DNA from: Sedimentibacter acidaminivorans
GTDB lineage: Bacteria; Bacillota; Clostridia; Tissierellales; Sedimentibacteraceae
DNA: 64,000 bases
Assembly (NCBI RefSeq): GCF_017873955.1
Contig: NZ_JAGGKS010000002.1
Location: 186,001 to 250,000 of the forward strand
Direction: 5' to 3'
In this document: positions 1-8,474 of the stretch, one piece after another
How the letters are laid out: the number at the start of each line of letters is the position of its first letter
How positions within the stretch are numbered: position 1 is the first letter of the stretch
Position numbers and translations under genes: made by a program
Notes under the pieces: generated by a model
What the model saw: only the letters and a program-made list of their open reading frames with translations
Database searches by the model: none
What the model was told of the DNA's origin: nothing

Positions 1-400
1 TATGATTTTTTATTTCAAAATTGTATTGTTTTTCTATTATTTCTTCCAATGAGTTCATTAGATCTTCTTTGACTTCTATGATTTTACCGCATTTTTTGCA
101 AATTAAATGATGGTGCTGATGAACTTCCTTGTTATTTGGAGATAATATTTCATATCTATAACATCCATCATCAAAATTAAGCTTATAAACTAATCCTATT
201 TCCTCAAACAACTGAAGTGTTCTATATATTGTCGCAAGACCTATTTCAGGATAAATATCCTTTATATGTTCATATATTTCTTCTGGGCTAAGATGCTCTT
301 CTTTTTTTTCAGTCAAGATTTCAAAAACTACTTTTCTTTGATTTGTTAATTTGAAATTTCTTTCTCCAAGTTTTTCTTTTAAGAATTCAACACAACCCAT
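1..400 (-). CDS. Fur-family metalloregulator (3' end outside window)
   Basis: The first 133 codons are visible and the gene runs off the left edge, so it is partial. The ATG at 398-400 follows a GAGGTG ribosome site. The N-terminal half is a winged helix with the family signature ATIYRTLQLF. It is followed by HQHHHLICKKCGKIIEV, the usual metal-site and CxxC zinc region of the Fur/PerR/Zur family. Such proteins are cytoplasmic repressors that sense iron, zinc or peroxide. The C-terminal CxxC and the sensing residues are cut off, so Fur, PerR and Zur cannot be told apart. It lies 20 nt downstream of the DUF1292 gene and is probably co-transcribed with it. Confidence 0.9.
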   Translation of the reverse strand, partial: MGCVEFLKEKLGERNFKLTNQRKVVFEILTEKKEEHLSPEEIYEHIKDIYPEIGLATIYRTLQLFEEIGLVYKLNFDDGCYRYEILSPNNKEVHQHHHLICKKCGKIIEVKEDLMNSLEEIIEKQYNFEIKNH

Positions 401-420
401 AATTTCACCTCAAAATTTAA

Positions 421-666
421 CTATATTAGTTCATCAGCTATTCCTTCATAGATTTCAATTACCTCTTTTAATTCCTCTTCATCGTCAATTATATTAAGTA
501 TAATTTCCCCGTCATCAGTTTCATCTAAGCTATATATCATACCTTCATCAGAATCTACTTCATGAAGCACTGCATACTGAACATCGTCAACATGAAAAGT
601 AGCTTCAATAACGAGTTTTTCTACTTTACCTTCATCATTAATAAGTTCAACTATATTATCTTCCAT
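421..666 (-). CDS. DUF1292 family small acidic protein
   Basis: An 81-residue acidic protein rich in Glu, Asp and Ile, of the DUF1292 (YrzB-like) family. In Firmicutes this family usually sits beside ruvX and ireB, as here. Its biochemical role is unknown. I chose the ATG at 664-666 because GGAGGT lies 10 nt upstream. An in-frame ATG 18 nt further out (682-684) has no ribosome site and itself forms part of the GGAGGT segment. The family assignment rests on composition, length and the ruvX neighbour. Confidence 0.8.
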   Translation of the reverse strand: MEDNIVELINDEGKVEKLVIEATFHVDDVQYAVLHEVDSDEGMIYSLDETDDGEIILNIIDDEEELKEVIEIYEGIADELI

Positions 667-695
667 ATTCCATGTGACCTCCATATATTTGACAA

Positions 696-1121
696 TTAGT
701 TGCCTTTTAATTTTGTTCTCTGCATGTATGTTGTCAATATTTGAACAGCAGCTAATTTGTCTATTACTTCTTTTCTTTTTTTTCTTTTAACATCGGCATC
801 TATTAACATTCTTTCAGATATTGATGTAGTAAAACGCTCATCTTCAAGCTCAACAGGTAAATCTATATGTTTTTTCATTTTTTCCAAAAATTGTAAAACT
901 TTTTCACCTTGGATTCCAACCGTCCCATCTAACATTTTTGGTAGTCCTGAAACAATTATAGTAACCTTATATTCTTCTATTATTTTCTTGAGCTCATTAA
1001 TATCGTTCTTTAAATTTGTTCTTTTTATAGTAGTTACTCCTTGTGCTGTTATCATTAACAAATCACTTACTGCAACTCCTATCGTTCTGTCTCCCACATC
1101 AAGACCCATAATTCTGTCCAT
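696..1121 (-). CDS. ruvX: RuvX/YqgF RNase H-like nuclease
   Basis: A 141-residue YqgF-type RNase H-fold protein, linked in the family to 16S rRNA 5'-end processing and to resolvase-like activity. The N-terminus MDRIMGLDVGDRTIGVAVSD carries the first catalytic Asp (residue 8). The family's GLPxxLDG block, a DERFTT block and a C-terminal D-LAAVQIL block follow. The ATG at 1119-1121 has GAGGT 5 nt upstream; an upstream extension to 1187 would overlap the neighbouring gene and lacks a ribosome site. The start lies 7 nt after the stop of the aldo/keto reductase, which suggests one transcript. Confidence 0.93.
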   Translation of the reverse strand: MDRIMGLDVGDRTIGVAVSDLLMITAQGVTTIKRTNLKNDINELKKIIEEYKVTIIVSGLPKMLDGTVGIQGEKVLQFLEKMKKHIDLPVELEDERFTTSISERMLIDADVKRKKRKEVIDKLAAVQILTTYMQRTKLKGN

Positions 1122-1128
1122 ATATACC

Positions 1129-2076
1129 TCACACAATTTTGATATAAAAATCCGTACATTCACCTGCGCAATAACTGCACAAAACACATTTACTCATATC
1201 GACTTTACACTTTCCATCAACAATTTCAAGAGCATTTTGTTTGCATTTTTTTACGCATCTTCCACAACCTATACACCACTCTTCTATCACGAGAGTACGT
1301 TTTTGATTTTTTAGTTTATTCTTTATATTATGATTTAACTCATTGTTTTCCAAGTAACTGATATTTGCATCAATTTCTTCTTTTGTGCTCATACCAACAG
1401 CTATAGCATCTACTTCATTTAAATTTTTCACAAAATTAAATGCATTTTTTGCATCATTTATGAGGTGTCCTCCTCCATAAATTTTCATAGCTAAAATAAA
1501 TTTGTTGTTCTTTTTTGCTAATTCTACAGCATTCAGCATATCTGTAATGTTACCATCTTGTATTCCAATACCTTTCATATTTAGTAAAGGAAATACTATT
1601 TCAATTTCTTTAAATTTTATGCTGTCATTTACTGCTTCCACTCTGTGAGTTGATATTCCAAAATGTTTAATTATTCCGTCTTCTTTGTATTTCATAAATC
1701 GCTCTACAGCTTTACTGTGACCTTTGAAATTATTTCCATTATCTTGCTCATGAAGCATGAATATATCAATATAATCGGTATTCATTTCTTTTAAAGCTTT
1801 CATAATACTATATTCAGCAGTTTTCTCATCGTATGCATAGCTTTTTGTAGCTAAAGTTAGTGTTTCCCTGTCTTTATCTTTTATGAATTCTTTTAATAAT
1901 TTATAGTTATTATAAAGCTCGGCAGTATCTAAAAAATTTATTCCTTTTTCATAAGCATAATTTAATAATTTTATTTTATTATAATCAGTATCATTATTTT
2001 GCAAATCACTTAGAGAAAGAGTTCCATAACATAATTTAGAAACATTTGCTTTCTCAAAAAAATTAATATAGTCCAT
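1129..2076 (-). CDS. Aldo/keto reductase with C-terminal 2x[4Fe-4S] ferredoxin domain
   Basis: About 315 residues. The first ~250 form an aldo/keto reductase barrel with the usual tetrad in context: Asp and Tyr in FLDTAELYNNY, Lys in LATKSYAY, His in IFMLHEQD. The last ~50 residues hold two ferredoxin clusters, CIGCGRCVKKC and CVLCSYCAGEC. This fusion is common in anaerobes and suggests that electrons pass between an Fe-S carrier and the barrel; the substrate is not known. The ATG at 2074-2076 is preferred because GGTGA lies 6 nt upstream, while the ATG at 2086 has only a weak site. Its stop lies 7 nt before ruvX. Confidence 0.88.
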   Translation of the reverse strand: MDYINFFEKANVSKLCYGTLSLSDLQNNDTDYNKIKLLNYAYEKGINFLDTAELYNNYKLLKEFIKDKDRETLTLATKSYAYDEKTAEYSIMKALKEMNTDYIDIFMLHEQDNGNNFKGHSKAVERFMKYKEDGIIKHFGISTHRVEAVNDSIKFKEIEIVFPLLNMKGIGIQDGNITDMLNAVELAKKNNKFILAMKIYGGGHLINDAKNAFNFVKNLNEVDAIAVGMSTKEEIDANISYLENNELNHNIKNKLKNQKRTLVIEEWCIGCGRCVKKCKQNALEIVDGKCKVDMSKCVLCSYCAGECTDFYIKIV

Positions 2077-2139
2077 TATTTTCACCATATAAAAATGAAG
2101 CAGTATATTGATAAATATACTGCTGTTTACTTCAGTAAT

Positions 2140-2403
2140 TTAAAGTTCAATTACATCTAAATACACATTTAGTATTTCTTCTAATAGTTCATCTCTTTCA
2201 ATTTTACGTATTAAACTTCTTGCATTGTTATGATTAGTAATATATGTTGGATCTCCTGATAATATGTACCCTATGAGCTGATTGTTTGGATTGTATCCTT
2301 TTTCCTTTAATGACTGATACACCTGAGATATAATTTCCCTAGCCCCATTTAGAGATTCCATATTATAATCAAACTTTGCAGTATTATTGACTTTTTTATC
2401 CAT
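2140..2403 (-). CDS. ireB: IreB family regulatory phosphoprotein (DUF965)
   Basis: An 87-residue IreB/YrzL (UPF0297) protein. The family is recognised from blocks such as [19 protein letters not shown], [13 protein letters not shown] and [14 protein letters not shown]. In Enterococcus, IreB is a substrate of the IreK Ser/Thr kinase and affects cephalosporin resistance; this role is known from relatives, not shown here. An N-terminal Thr in NNTAKFDY resembles the phosphorylated region. The ATG at 2401-2403 has AGAGG 8 nt upstream; a GTG 9 nt earlier overlaps that ribosome site. It sits in the alaS-ireB-ruvX-DUF1292 order typical of Firmicutes. Confidence 0.92.
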   Translation of the reverse strand: MDKKVNNTAKFDYNMESLNGAREIISQVYQSLKEKGYNPNNQLIGYILSGDPTYITNHNNARSLIRKIERDELLEEILNVYLDVIEL

Positions 2404-2447
2404 AAAAAACACCTCTTTTAATTATAATACATTTTTGTAATAAAATC

Positions 2448-2500
2448 AACCATAATTATTTATTATTTGTATTAAGAAACAATCATGGATAATTATGGTT
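2448..2500. terminator. 12-bp inverted repeat between alaS and ireB
   Basis: AACCATAATTAT at 2448-2459 is matched perfectly by ATAATTATGGTT at 2489-2500, with 29 nt between. On the minus strand it follows the alaS stop and is followed by GATTTTATTAC. It may act as a weak terminator or processing site between alaS and ireB, or as an operator. A possible ireB promoter (TTGATT, 17 nt, TATAAT) lies just beyond it at 2421-2449. Confidence 0.45.
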
Positions 2501-2545
2501 TATTTATCAGATTCTATTTTATACTTTATATTAAATTTTAGTTAT

Positions 2546-5164
2546 TTATCGACTTAATATATTACGAACAGCATTTACTGCATCATCTATTTTATTTGGA
2601 TTTTTCCCACCTGCTTGTGCAAAATCTGGCCTACCGCCACCGCCGCCACCAGCTATAGAAGCAGCTTCTTTAACTATATTACCTGCATGGAAACCCTTTT
2701 GAATTAAATCCTTTGTTACAGATGATACAAACAGTACTTTTTCATTTAATTCAGATGCTAAAAGAATTATACAGCTATTGTTTTTATCCTTAATTTTATC
2801 AGCTATTTCTCTTAGTGAGTTAGCATCTTTATCCTTCAACTTTAAAGCAAATAATTTAATTCCATTAATTTCTTCATATTGCTCAAGAATTTCATCCATA
2901 CTATTTTTAAGAATTTCATTATTTAATCTTTGAATTTCTTTATCTTTTTCTTTTGATTCTTTTTTTAAATTTGTAACTTTACTTAACAATTCATCCTTAG
3001 TAGATTTCATTATATTAGACAATTCTTCTACCACATTATTAAGCTCTACTAAATATTCATATGCTGCCTTTCCAGTTACTGCTTCTACCCTTCTAACTCC
3101 AGATGCAATGCTACCTTCTGAAAGTATTTTAAACATTCCGATTTTTGACGTTTCCTCAATATGAGTACCACCACATAACTCTTTACTAAAATTTTCTATG
3201 CTAACAACTCTTACAACATCTCCATATTTTTCATCAAAAAGTGCTGTCGCACCTGTTTTTCTTGCTTCTTCTAAGTTTAAAAAATCAACAGATATTTTAT
3301 AATCAGCCTGTATTGCTTCATTTACTCGATTTTCTATTTCTTTAATTGTTTCACTATCTACAGCTTCGAAGTGTGTATAATCAAATCTTAATCTATCTTC
3401 AGAAACATATGAACCTGCTTGATTAACATGCTCACCAAACAAATTTCTTAACACTCCGTGAAGCAAATGTGTACATGTATGATTTTTAGCAATATTCTTC
3501 CTTCTTTGCAAATCTATATTAGAAGCAACTTTTTCACCTACAGACACTTCACCTTTTACCACTTCTACCTCATGAATGAAAATGTCCTTATTGAATTTTC
3601 TTGTATTTAATACATTTATTTTAGCGCTTTCAGATAATATACTTCCAGTATCCCCTATCTGCCCGCCACCTTCAGCATAAAATGGCGTTTTATCAAGTAT
3701 AATTGCACCTTTTTGTCCATTTTTTATAGAATTCACCTCAGTTCCATCAACAACAATACTAAGAATTTCAGATGCATTTGATTCATCTGTATATCCTGTA
3801 AACTCTGTTTTAGATGTTTCTATATTAAATTGTTCATCTTTCCAACCTGAACTTCCAGTTTTGTTTCTTGCATTTCTAGCCATTTTTCTATGTTGTTCCA
3901 TAATTGAAACAAACTCATCTTTATTGAGATTAAATCCGTTTTCTTTTAATATTTCTTCTGTAAGTTCTAATGGAAACCCATAAGTATCATATAGCTTAAA
4001 TGCTATGCTACCATCTAAAATATCTACATTTTTTTCTTTTATTATATCTATTTCTTTTTGAAGCAATTCAAGTCCTTGATCTATAGTAGTTTTAAATTTT
4101 TCTTCTTCTAAGCTTATAACTTTTAAAATATAGCTTTCTTTTTCTGAAAGCTCTTTATAAGCCTCTTTCCACTCATTTATAACAACCTGTACAGTATCGC
4201 ACAAAAACTGGTTTTCAATCCCTAAATATTTTCCTTGACGAATAGCCCTTCTAATCAACCTTCTAAGAACATATCCTCTACCTTCATTCGATGGTATAAC
4301 ACCATCAGAAATCATAAAAGTAGCAGCTCGTGAGTGATCACAAATAATTTTCATCGCAGTATTTTTCTTAGCTTCAACACCATATTTTACTTTTGATATT
4401 TCTTCAACCTTTCTTATGATACTTATTAAAGGTTCAACATCAAAAACAGATTTTTTACCTTGCAATACTGTTGAAACTCTTTCTAGTCCCATTCCTGTAT
4501 CTATATTTGGATTTTCAAGTGGATTATAATTTCCTTGTTCATCTTTATCAAATTGGGTAAATACAAGATTCCATATTTCTATAAATCTATCGCACTCACA
4601 ACCTGGTTTACAATCAGGTGAATCACAACCATTCTCTATCCCTGTATCATAAAATATTTCTGAGTCTGGACCACTTGGACCTATTTCTAACTCCCAGAAA
4701 TTATCTTTTAACTTAATAATTCTATCCAGAGAAAGACCAACTTTCTCATTCCATATTTTTAAAGCTTCTTCATCTTTATCATAAACAGTAACCCAAAGTT
4801 TATCTTTTTCAATTTTAATGGTTTCAGTTAAAAACTCCCACGCCCATTCTATCGCTTCTTCTTTAAAATAATCTCCAAACGAAAAGTTTCCAAGCATTTC
4901 AAAAAAAGTTAGATGCCTAGCTGTAACGCCTACATTATCAATATCTCCAGTTCTAATGCATTTTTGACATGTAGCTATTCTTTTAGCAGGTGGTTTTTCC
5001 GCTCCAGTAAAATATCTTTTCATAGGTGCCATTCCTGCACCTATAAGCAATAAGCTTTTATCGTTCTTAGGAACAAGAGAAAAGCTTTGCTCTGTTAAAT
5101 GCTCTTTATTTTTAAAAAATTCTAAAAATTCTTTTCTTATATTGTTTATTGAAAATCTATTCAT
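2546..5164 (-). CDS. alaS: Alanyl-tRNA synthetase
   Basis: An 872-residue class II aminoacyl-tRNA synthetase, the full length for bacterial AlaS, which charges tRNA-Ala in the cytoplasm. The catalytic domain occupies the first ~450 residues. The editing domain carries the zinc ligands in HTCTHLLHG and CGGTH. A coiled-coil linker and a C-terminal C-Ala domain with a glycine run and GRPDFAQAGG complete it. A strong promoter lies about 50 nt upstream, and no T-box leader is present, unlike aspS in this window. The gene is separated from iscU by a hairpin terminator. Confidence 0.98.
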   Translation of the reverse strand: MNRFSINNIRKEFLEFFKNKEHLTEQSFSLVPKNDKSLLLIGAGMAPMKRYFTGAEKPPAKRIATCQKCIRTGDIDNVGVTARHLTFFEMLGNFSFGDYFKEEAIEWAWEFLTETIKIEKDKLWVTVYDKDEEALKIWNEKVGLSLDRIIKLKDNFWELEIGPSGPDSEIFYDTGIENGCDSPDCKPGCECDRFIEIWNLVFTQFDKDEQGNYNPLENPNIDTGMGLERVSTVLQGKKSVFDVEPLISIIRKVEEISKVKYGVEAKKNTAMKIICDHSRAATFMISDGVIPSNEGRGYVLRRLIRRAIRQGKYLGIENQFLCDTVQVVINEWKEAYKELSEKESYILKVISLEEEKFKTTIDQGLELLQKEIDIIKEKNVDILDGSIAFKLYDTYGFPLELTEEILKENGFNLNKDEFVSIMEQHRKMARNARNKTGSSGWKDEQFNIETSKTEFTGYTDESNASEILSIVVDGTEVNSIKNGQKGAIILDKTPFYAEGGGQIGDTGSILSESAKINVLNTRKFNKDIFIHEVEVVKGEVSVGEKVASNIDLQRRKNIAKNHTCTHLLHGVLRNLFGEHVNQAGSYVSEDRLRFDYTHFEAVDSETIKEIENRVNEAIQADYKISVDFLNLEEARKTGATALFDEKYGDVVRVVSIENFSKELCGGTHIEETSKIGMFKILSEGSIASGVRRVEAVTGKAAYEYLVELNNVVEELSNIMKSTKDELLSKVTNLKKESKEKDKEIQRLNNEILKNSMDEILEQYEEINGIKLFALKLKDKDANSLREIADKIKDKNNSCIILLASELNEKVLFVSSVTKDLIQKGFHAGNIVKEAASIAGGGGGGRPDFAQAGGKNPNKIDDAVNAVRNILSR

Positions 5165-5211
5165 TCATATCCTCCATTATATTTTCATTCGTACGCATTA
5201 TAATAAAGTAA

Positions 5212-5241
5212 ATTATAATGTATGCAATCGTATGTTGTCAA
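5212..5241 (-). promoter_or_regulatory. alaS promoter (sigma-A type)
   Basis: On the minus strand the -35 box TTGACA (5236-5241) and the -10 box TATAAT (5212-5217) are both perfect and separated by 18 nt. The start codon is at 5164. The spacer contains TGCAATCGT (plus-strand sense, 5223-5231), a 9-mer that also occurs twice upstream of oppB. Confidence 0.85.
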
Positions 5242-5278
5242 CAAATAATTATAATCTAGTAATTTATGTACAACGCAA

Positions 5279-5313
5279 AGCGGTGACTGTAATGCTTACA
5301 TTACGTCACCGCT
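5279..5313 (-). terminator. Intrinsic terminator after iscU
   Basis: The arms AGCGGTGAC and GTCACCGCT, extended by TGTAATG and CATTAC, form a stem of about 15 bp with a 4-nt loop. On the minus strand the tail is TTTGCGTTGT. It lies 30 nt beyond the iscU stop. Confidence 0.75.
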
Positions 5314-5342
5314 CTTAAATATTTTTTTCAAAGTCTTTTATA

Positions 5343-5768
5343 TTAATGACAATGAACCTCTTCATCTTCAGGAGTATAATTTTCTAAACCTTTAATAACT
5401 TTATTTGTTTTTTGTGCGTAATCATATAATGCCGATTTAATTGCTTGTTCTGCAAGAACTGAACAGTGAACTTTAACAGGTGGAAGCCCTCCTAAAGCTT
5501 CAACAACAGCCTTGTTAGAAAATTCTACAGCTTCATTTATACTTTTACCTATTATTAATTCTGTAGCCATGCTAGATGATGCAATTGCTGAACCGCAACC
5601 AAATGTCTCAAATTTTGCATCTTCAATTATATCATCATTAATTTTTAAATATATTTTCATTATATCTCCACATTTAGCATTACCAACTTGGCCAACACCA
5701 TCTGCATTTTCTATTGAACCTACATTCCTTGGGTTTTTAAAATGATCCATTACTATTTCTGTATACAT
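5343..5768 (-). CDS. iscU: Fe-S cluster scaffold IscU/NifU-like
   Basis: A 141-residue IscU-type scaffold on which Fe-S clusters are built with sulfur from IscS. The three conserved Cys are visible in NAKCGD, ETFGCGSAIAS and HCSVLAEQAI. The C-terminus ends in a His-Cys-His tail (EEVHCH). I chose the ATG at 5766-5768, which has GGAGG 8 nt upstream; an in-frame TTG 15 nt earlier overlaps that site. It is the last gene of rscR-iscS-iscU, 41 nt after iscS, and is followed by a terminator. Confidence 0.95.
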   Translation of the reverse strand: MYTEIVMDHFKNPRNVGSIENADGVGQVGNAKCGDIMKIYLKINDDIIEDAKFETFGCGSAIASSSMATELIIGKSINEAVEFSNKAVVEALGGLPPVKVHCSVLAEQAIKSALYDYAQKTNKVIKGLENYTPEDEEVHCH

Positions 5769-5809
5769 ATCTTTATCCTCCAATTTACTTTAATATTGTT
5801 ATCACTTGT

Positions 5810-6979
5810 TTACATATTCTTTTTTAGTGGTGAAATTGCTCGTAGCTTTTCAATTATATTTTTCATTGTTTCTATTACAAAATTAATGTCTTCATCTGTT
5901 GTTTCTTCACTTATTGTAAACCTAATTGATCCGTGAGCCGTTCCATGGTCAAGCCCAGTTGCTAAAAGTACATGCGATGGATCAAGCGAACCAGATGTAC
6001 AAGCAGAGCCACTTGATGCAGCTATTCCATCCATATCTAACAGGAGTAGTATTGATTCACCCTCTACATATTGGTATGAAAAATTAACATTATTTGGTAG
6101 TCTCATAGTTGGATGACCATTTAACACTACATCAGGTATGTTGTTTTTAATACCTTCCATTAACTTATTTCTAGTTTCAGTTAATTTAGAAACATATTGT
6201 TCGAAATTTTTACTAGCTAATTCAACAGCTTTTCCAAAACCAACTATATTTTGAACTCCTTCAGTGCCAGCTCTTTTTCCTCTTTCTTGTCCTCCACCGT
6301 GAATTAAATTATCTATTTTAATTCCTTTTCTAATGTACATTCCACCAATTCCCTTAGGACCACCTAATTTATGAGCCGACATTGACATTAAATCTATATG
6401 TTGTTTTTTTACATCTATTCTAACAGCTCCAAGAGCTTGAACTGCGTCAGTATGGAAAATAATATTATGTTCTTTTGCGATTTCACCTATTTTTTCTATT
6501 GGCTGAATTGTTCCTATTTCATTGTTTGCATACATTATTGATATTAATATTGTTTCTGGTTTTATGCTACTTTTTAATTGTTCTAAATCTATCATTCCAT
6601 ATTCATCTACATCTAGGTAAGTTGTTTCAAATCCAAACTTTTCAAGATATTCGCATGTATGCAAAACAGCATGGTGCTCTATTTTGGTGGTAATAATATG
6701 ATTTCCCTTATCTTTATTAGCAAAAGCAACTCCTTTTATAGCCCAGTTATCAGACTCCGAACCACCAGCAGTAAAATATAGTTCTTTTTCATCAGCATTT
6801 ATAAAGTCTGCTACAGTTTTTCTTGCATTTTCAACAGCTTCTTTCGACCTTCTTCCAAGCTCATAAATCCCACTAGAAGGATTTCCATACATTTCATCAA
6901 AATAGCTTTTCATTTCTTCTATTACTTCTTTTTTTACTTTTGTAGTTGCAGCATTGTCTAAATAAATTTTTCTGTTCAT
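5810..6979 (-). CDS. iscS: Cysteine desulfurase IscS/NifS
   Basis: A 389-residue PLP-dependent class V aminotransferase-fold enzyme that removes sulfur from cysteine as a persulfide for Fe-S assembly and tRNA thiolation. The N-terminal YLDNAATT motif, the PLP lysine (K204 in SAHKLGGPKG) and the catalytic Cys (C327 in SGSACTSGSLDPSH) are all present. The extended active-site loop with SGSLDPSH is typical of IscS/NifS group I. It begins 4 nt after rscR, with GAGGAG about 10 nt before its ATG. IscU follows, and MnmA, encoded elsewhere in this window, is a likely further sulfur user. Confidence 0.96.
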   Translation of the reverse strand: MNRKIYLDNAATTKVKKEVIEEMKSYFDEMYGNPSSGIYELGRRSKEAVENARKTVADFINADEKELYFTAGGSESDNWAIKGVAFANKDKGNHIITTKIEHHAVLHTCEYLEKFGFETTYLDVDEYGMIDLEQLKSSIKPETILISIMYANNEIGTIQPIEKIGEIAKEHNIIFHTDAVQALGAVRIDVKKQHIDLMSMSAHKLGGPKGIGGMYIRKGIKIDNLIHGGGQERGKRAGTEGVQNIVGFGKAVELASKNFEQYVSKLTETRNKLMEGIKNNIPDVVLNGHPTMRLPNNVNFSYQYVEGESILLLLDMDGIAASSGSACTSGSLDPSHVLLATGLDHGTAHGSIRFTISEETTDEDINFVIETMKNIIEKLRAISPLKKNM

Positions 6980-6983
6980 TTTA

Positions 6984-7409
6984 CTATTTCTCCTCTGTGT
7001 TTATTTTTTCATGGTCTTTATTCATATCTGCTAAAGTTATATTATCTATAACATCATTTATACTTTTTTCTATTTTTTCAAATATCCCTCTTGTTGCACA
7101 AACAGACTCTCTAGAACATATTTCCTTGCTTAAACAATCCGAAGTAGTCATTTCTCCCTCTAGTGTTCTAAGTATCATACCTACAGTCAACTCACTGGGA
7201 TCCTTTGCTAGCAAATATCCACCCTGAGCTCCCCTTACAGTTTCTATATACCCTTTTTTCTTTAATTTTGAAAAAAGCTGTTCTAAATAATTTTCTGACA
7301 TATTGTATTTATCCGATATTTTTTTAAGAGATACAGGACCCAAACCATAATTGAGAGAAAGTTCAAATACTGCCTTCAATCCATATCTTCCTTTTGTAGA
7401 TAATATCAT
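6984..7409 (-). CDS. rscR: Rrf2-family Fe-S sensing repressor (RscR/IscR)
   Basis: A 141-residue Rrf2 winged-helix regulator (LSTKGRYGLKAVFELS at the N-terminus, then EQLFSKLKKKGYIETVRGAQGG). Three Cys in DCLSKEICSRESVC are spaced C-x5-C-x5-C, the same spacing as the [2Fe-2S] ligands of E. coli IscR. It is therefore likely an Fe-S-responsive regulator and not a CymR-type protein. It is the first gene of the iscS-iscU operon. Its promoter region contains operator-like inverted repeats, which suggests autoregulation by cluster demand. Confidence 0.93.
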   Translation of the reverse strand: MILSTKGRYGLKAVFELSLNYGLGPVSLKKISDKYNMSENYLEQLFSKLKKKGYIETVRGAQGGYLLAKDPSELTVGMILRTLEGEMTTSDCLSKEICSRESVCATRGIFEKIEKSINDVIDNITLADMNKDHEKINTEEK

Positions 7410-7431
7410 AACTTAACTCCTTTCAATGTTT

Positions 7432-7491
7432 ATTCCCGACCTTTTAACTAGGGATTAATTAGATTATATTATACCCAACTAATTTTGTCAA
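7432..7491 (-). promoter_or_regulatory. rscR-iscS-iscU promoter with IscR-like operators
   Basis: On the minus strand, TTGACA (7486-7491) and TATAAT (7463-7468) are perfect boxes 17 nt apart. Two IscR-like sites are seen on the plus strand. ATACCCAACTAATTTTG starts at 7471 and overlaps the spacer and -35. An ATTCCC...GGGAT inverted repeat at 7432-7455 covers the likely transcription start. Both resemble the E. coli type 1 consensus (ATACCYGACT...). Operator assignment is an inference from this resemblance. Confidence 0.75.
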
Positions 7492-7561
7492 CATTAAATA
7501 TTTTTTACTTCCCATATTTTTTTCTGTTGCAAGGTAAGCACTTTATGCATTCATCTTTAAT

Positions 7562-7605
7562 AAAAAAAGAAAAACAATAGATTACCTATTACTTTTCTTT
7601 TTTTA
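7562..7605. terminator. Bidirectional hairpin terminator
   Basis: The A-rich left side with AATAG pairs with CTATT and a T-rich right side (TTTTCTTTTTTTA). It lies beyond the stop of the DUF3343 gene (minus strand) and upstream of the rscR promoter. Confidence 0.7.
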
Positions 7606-7645
7606 TTTTCTTATATATAATTGTTTTTCTAGAGAATATCAAAAG

Positions 7646-7918
7646 CTAATCAATTGTTATAGGAAGTAATTTATAAACATATGTTCCGTTTACTTTTATT
7701 GAACTATAAACATTGTTAATTGGATATTTCCCCCTACACTCTCTTAAAATTGATTTTAGCATTTCATAGTTATTTGTTCTTATACATAAATCACATTCAC
7801 TTTTAATACTGAATGGCACTGAAGACAACTTTATATCTTTAAATCCCATATTTTCAAGTCTGCTAAATGCAGCTATAGTATAGTTTCCTTGCTTGAATGT
7901 AATAATATAAATCTCCAT
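7646..7918 (-). CDS. DUF3343-like small protein
   Basis: A 90-residue protein starting at an ATG with AGGAGGAGT upstream. It resembles the DUF3343 (putative Se/S carrier-like) family: a beta-strand start YIITF, a central KLSSVPFSIKSECDLCIRT block, and an MLKSIL helix. Two Cys lie close together (42 and 45). The molecular role of this family is not established, although members often lie near Fe-S or cysteine desulfurase genes, as here. It has its own terminator, so it is a separate unit from rscR. The match is by eye and moderate. Confidence 0.6.
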   Translation of the reverse strand: MEIYIITFKQGNYTIAAFSRLENMGFKDIKLSSVPFSIKSECDLCIRTNNYEMLKSILRECRGKYPINNVYSSIKVNGTYVYKLLPITID

Positions 7919-8056
7919 TTGACTCCTCCTTTATGCTGTTAAGATATTAGAATGTTCAAATTATTACTAGTTATCTTATTACCCTTATTTATTTTATTAA
8001 AGATAATCTAATAGGTTACAACATAATAGAGGCTTAGGAAATTAAATTATTAATGA

Positions 8057-8090
8057 CAAAAATGCAATGGGACTTTCCATTGCATTTTTG
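8057..8090. terminator. Hairpin terminator
   Basis: AAAATGCAATGG and CCATTGCATTTT form a 12-bp stem with A and T tracts on both sides. On the minus strand it follows the gene ending at 8120. The 140 nt between it and the DUF3343 start hold no other clear signal. Confidence 0.8.
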
Positions 8091-8119
8091 TGTTAATTAA
8101 AATTTATTTTATAAAGTTA

Positions 8120-8413
8120 TTAATTTATTTGAATTTCTTTTGCTTTTTCTGGTTTGAAATCATTTTTTAAATCATATATATTATGTGAAGTAAAATCCCT
8201 TAACTGTCTATCTCCTAATGAATAACATCTCATAAATCTTTTTGAATCTACGGTTGTCCAATGCTCAGCATCCCAAGTTAGATAACCATCTTCATCTGTC
8301 ACTTTTTCGTTAAGTATTAAATCTACTTGTCTGTTTTCATTTGACATTAAATTTATAAGGCTATCATAAGTTACTTCTATTTCTACTTTATTAATCAAAT
8401 CATAAGCTTTCAT
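8120..8413 (-). CDS. Uncharacterised 97-residue protein
   Basis: I do not recognise this protein. It begins MKAYDLINKVEIEVTYDSL. It is rich in charged residues and has a motif-like stretch YLTWDAEHWTTVDSKRF and a single Cys. No signal peptide or membrane segment is seen. The ATG at 8411-8413 has GGAGG 7 nt upstream; a longer in-frame start at 8443 lacks such a site. It is the last gene of rseC-rarA-(8475)-(8120) and is followed by a strong hairpin terminator. Confidence 0.7.
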   Translation of the reverse strand: MKAYDLINKVEIEVTYDSLINLMSNENRQVDLILNEKVTDEDGYLTWDAEHWTTVDSKRFMRCYSLGDRQLRDFTSHNIYDLKNDFKPEKAKEIQIN

Positions 8414-8474
8414 ATTATTGCCTCCAATTCTTTTTAACAACATGCTTTTTTTACTATATTTATAATTATACTTT

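Noticed and set aside
757-1314. A 185-residue plus-strand ORF across ruvX
   Set aside because: It is antisense to clear genes (ruvX and the aldo/keto reductase), has no ribosome site and is composed of low-complexity Ser/Phe/Ile codons.
5165-5276. A T-box leader for alaS
   Set aside because: The space is only about 110 nt, contains a plain promoter and lacks the GGGTGG T-box motif.
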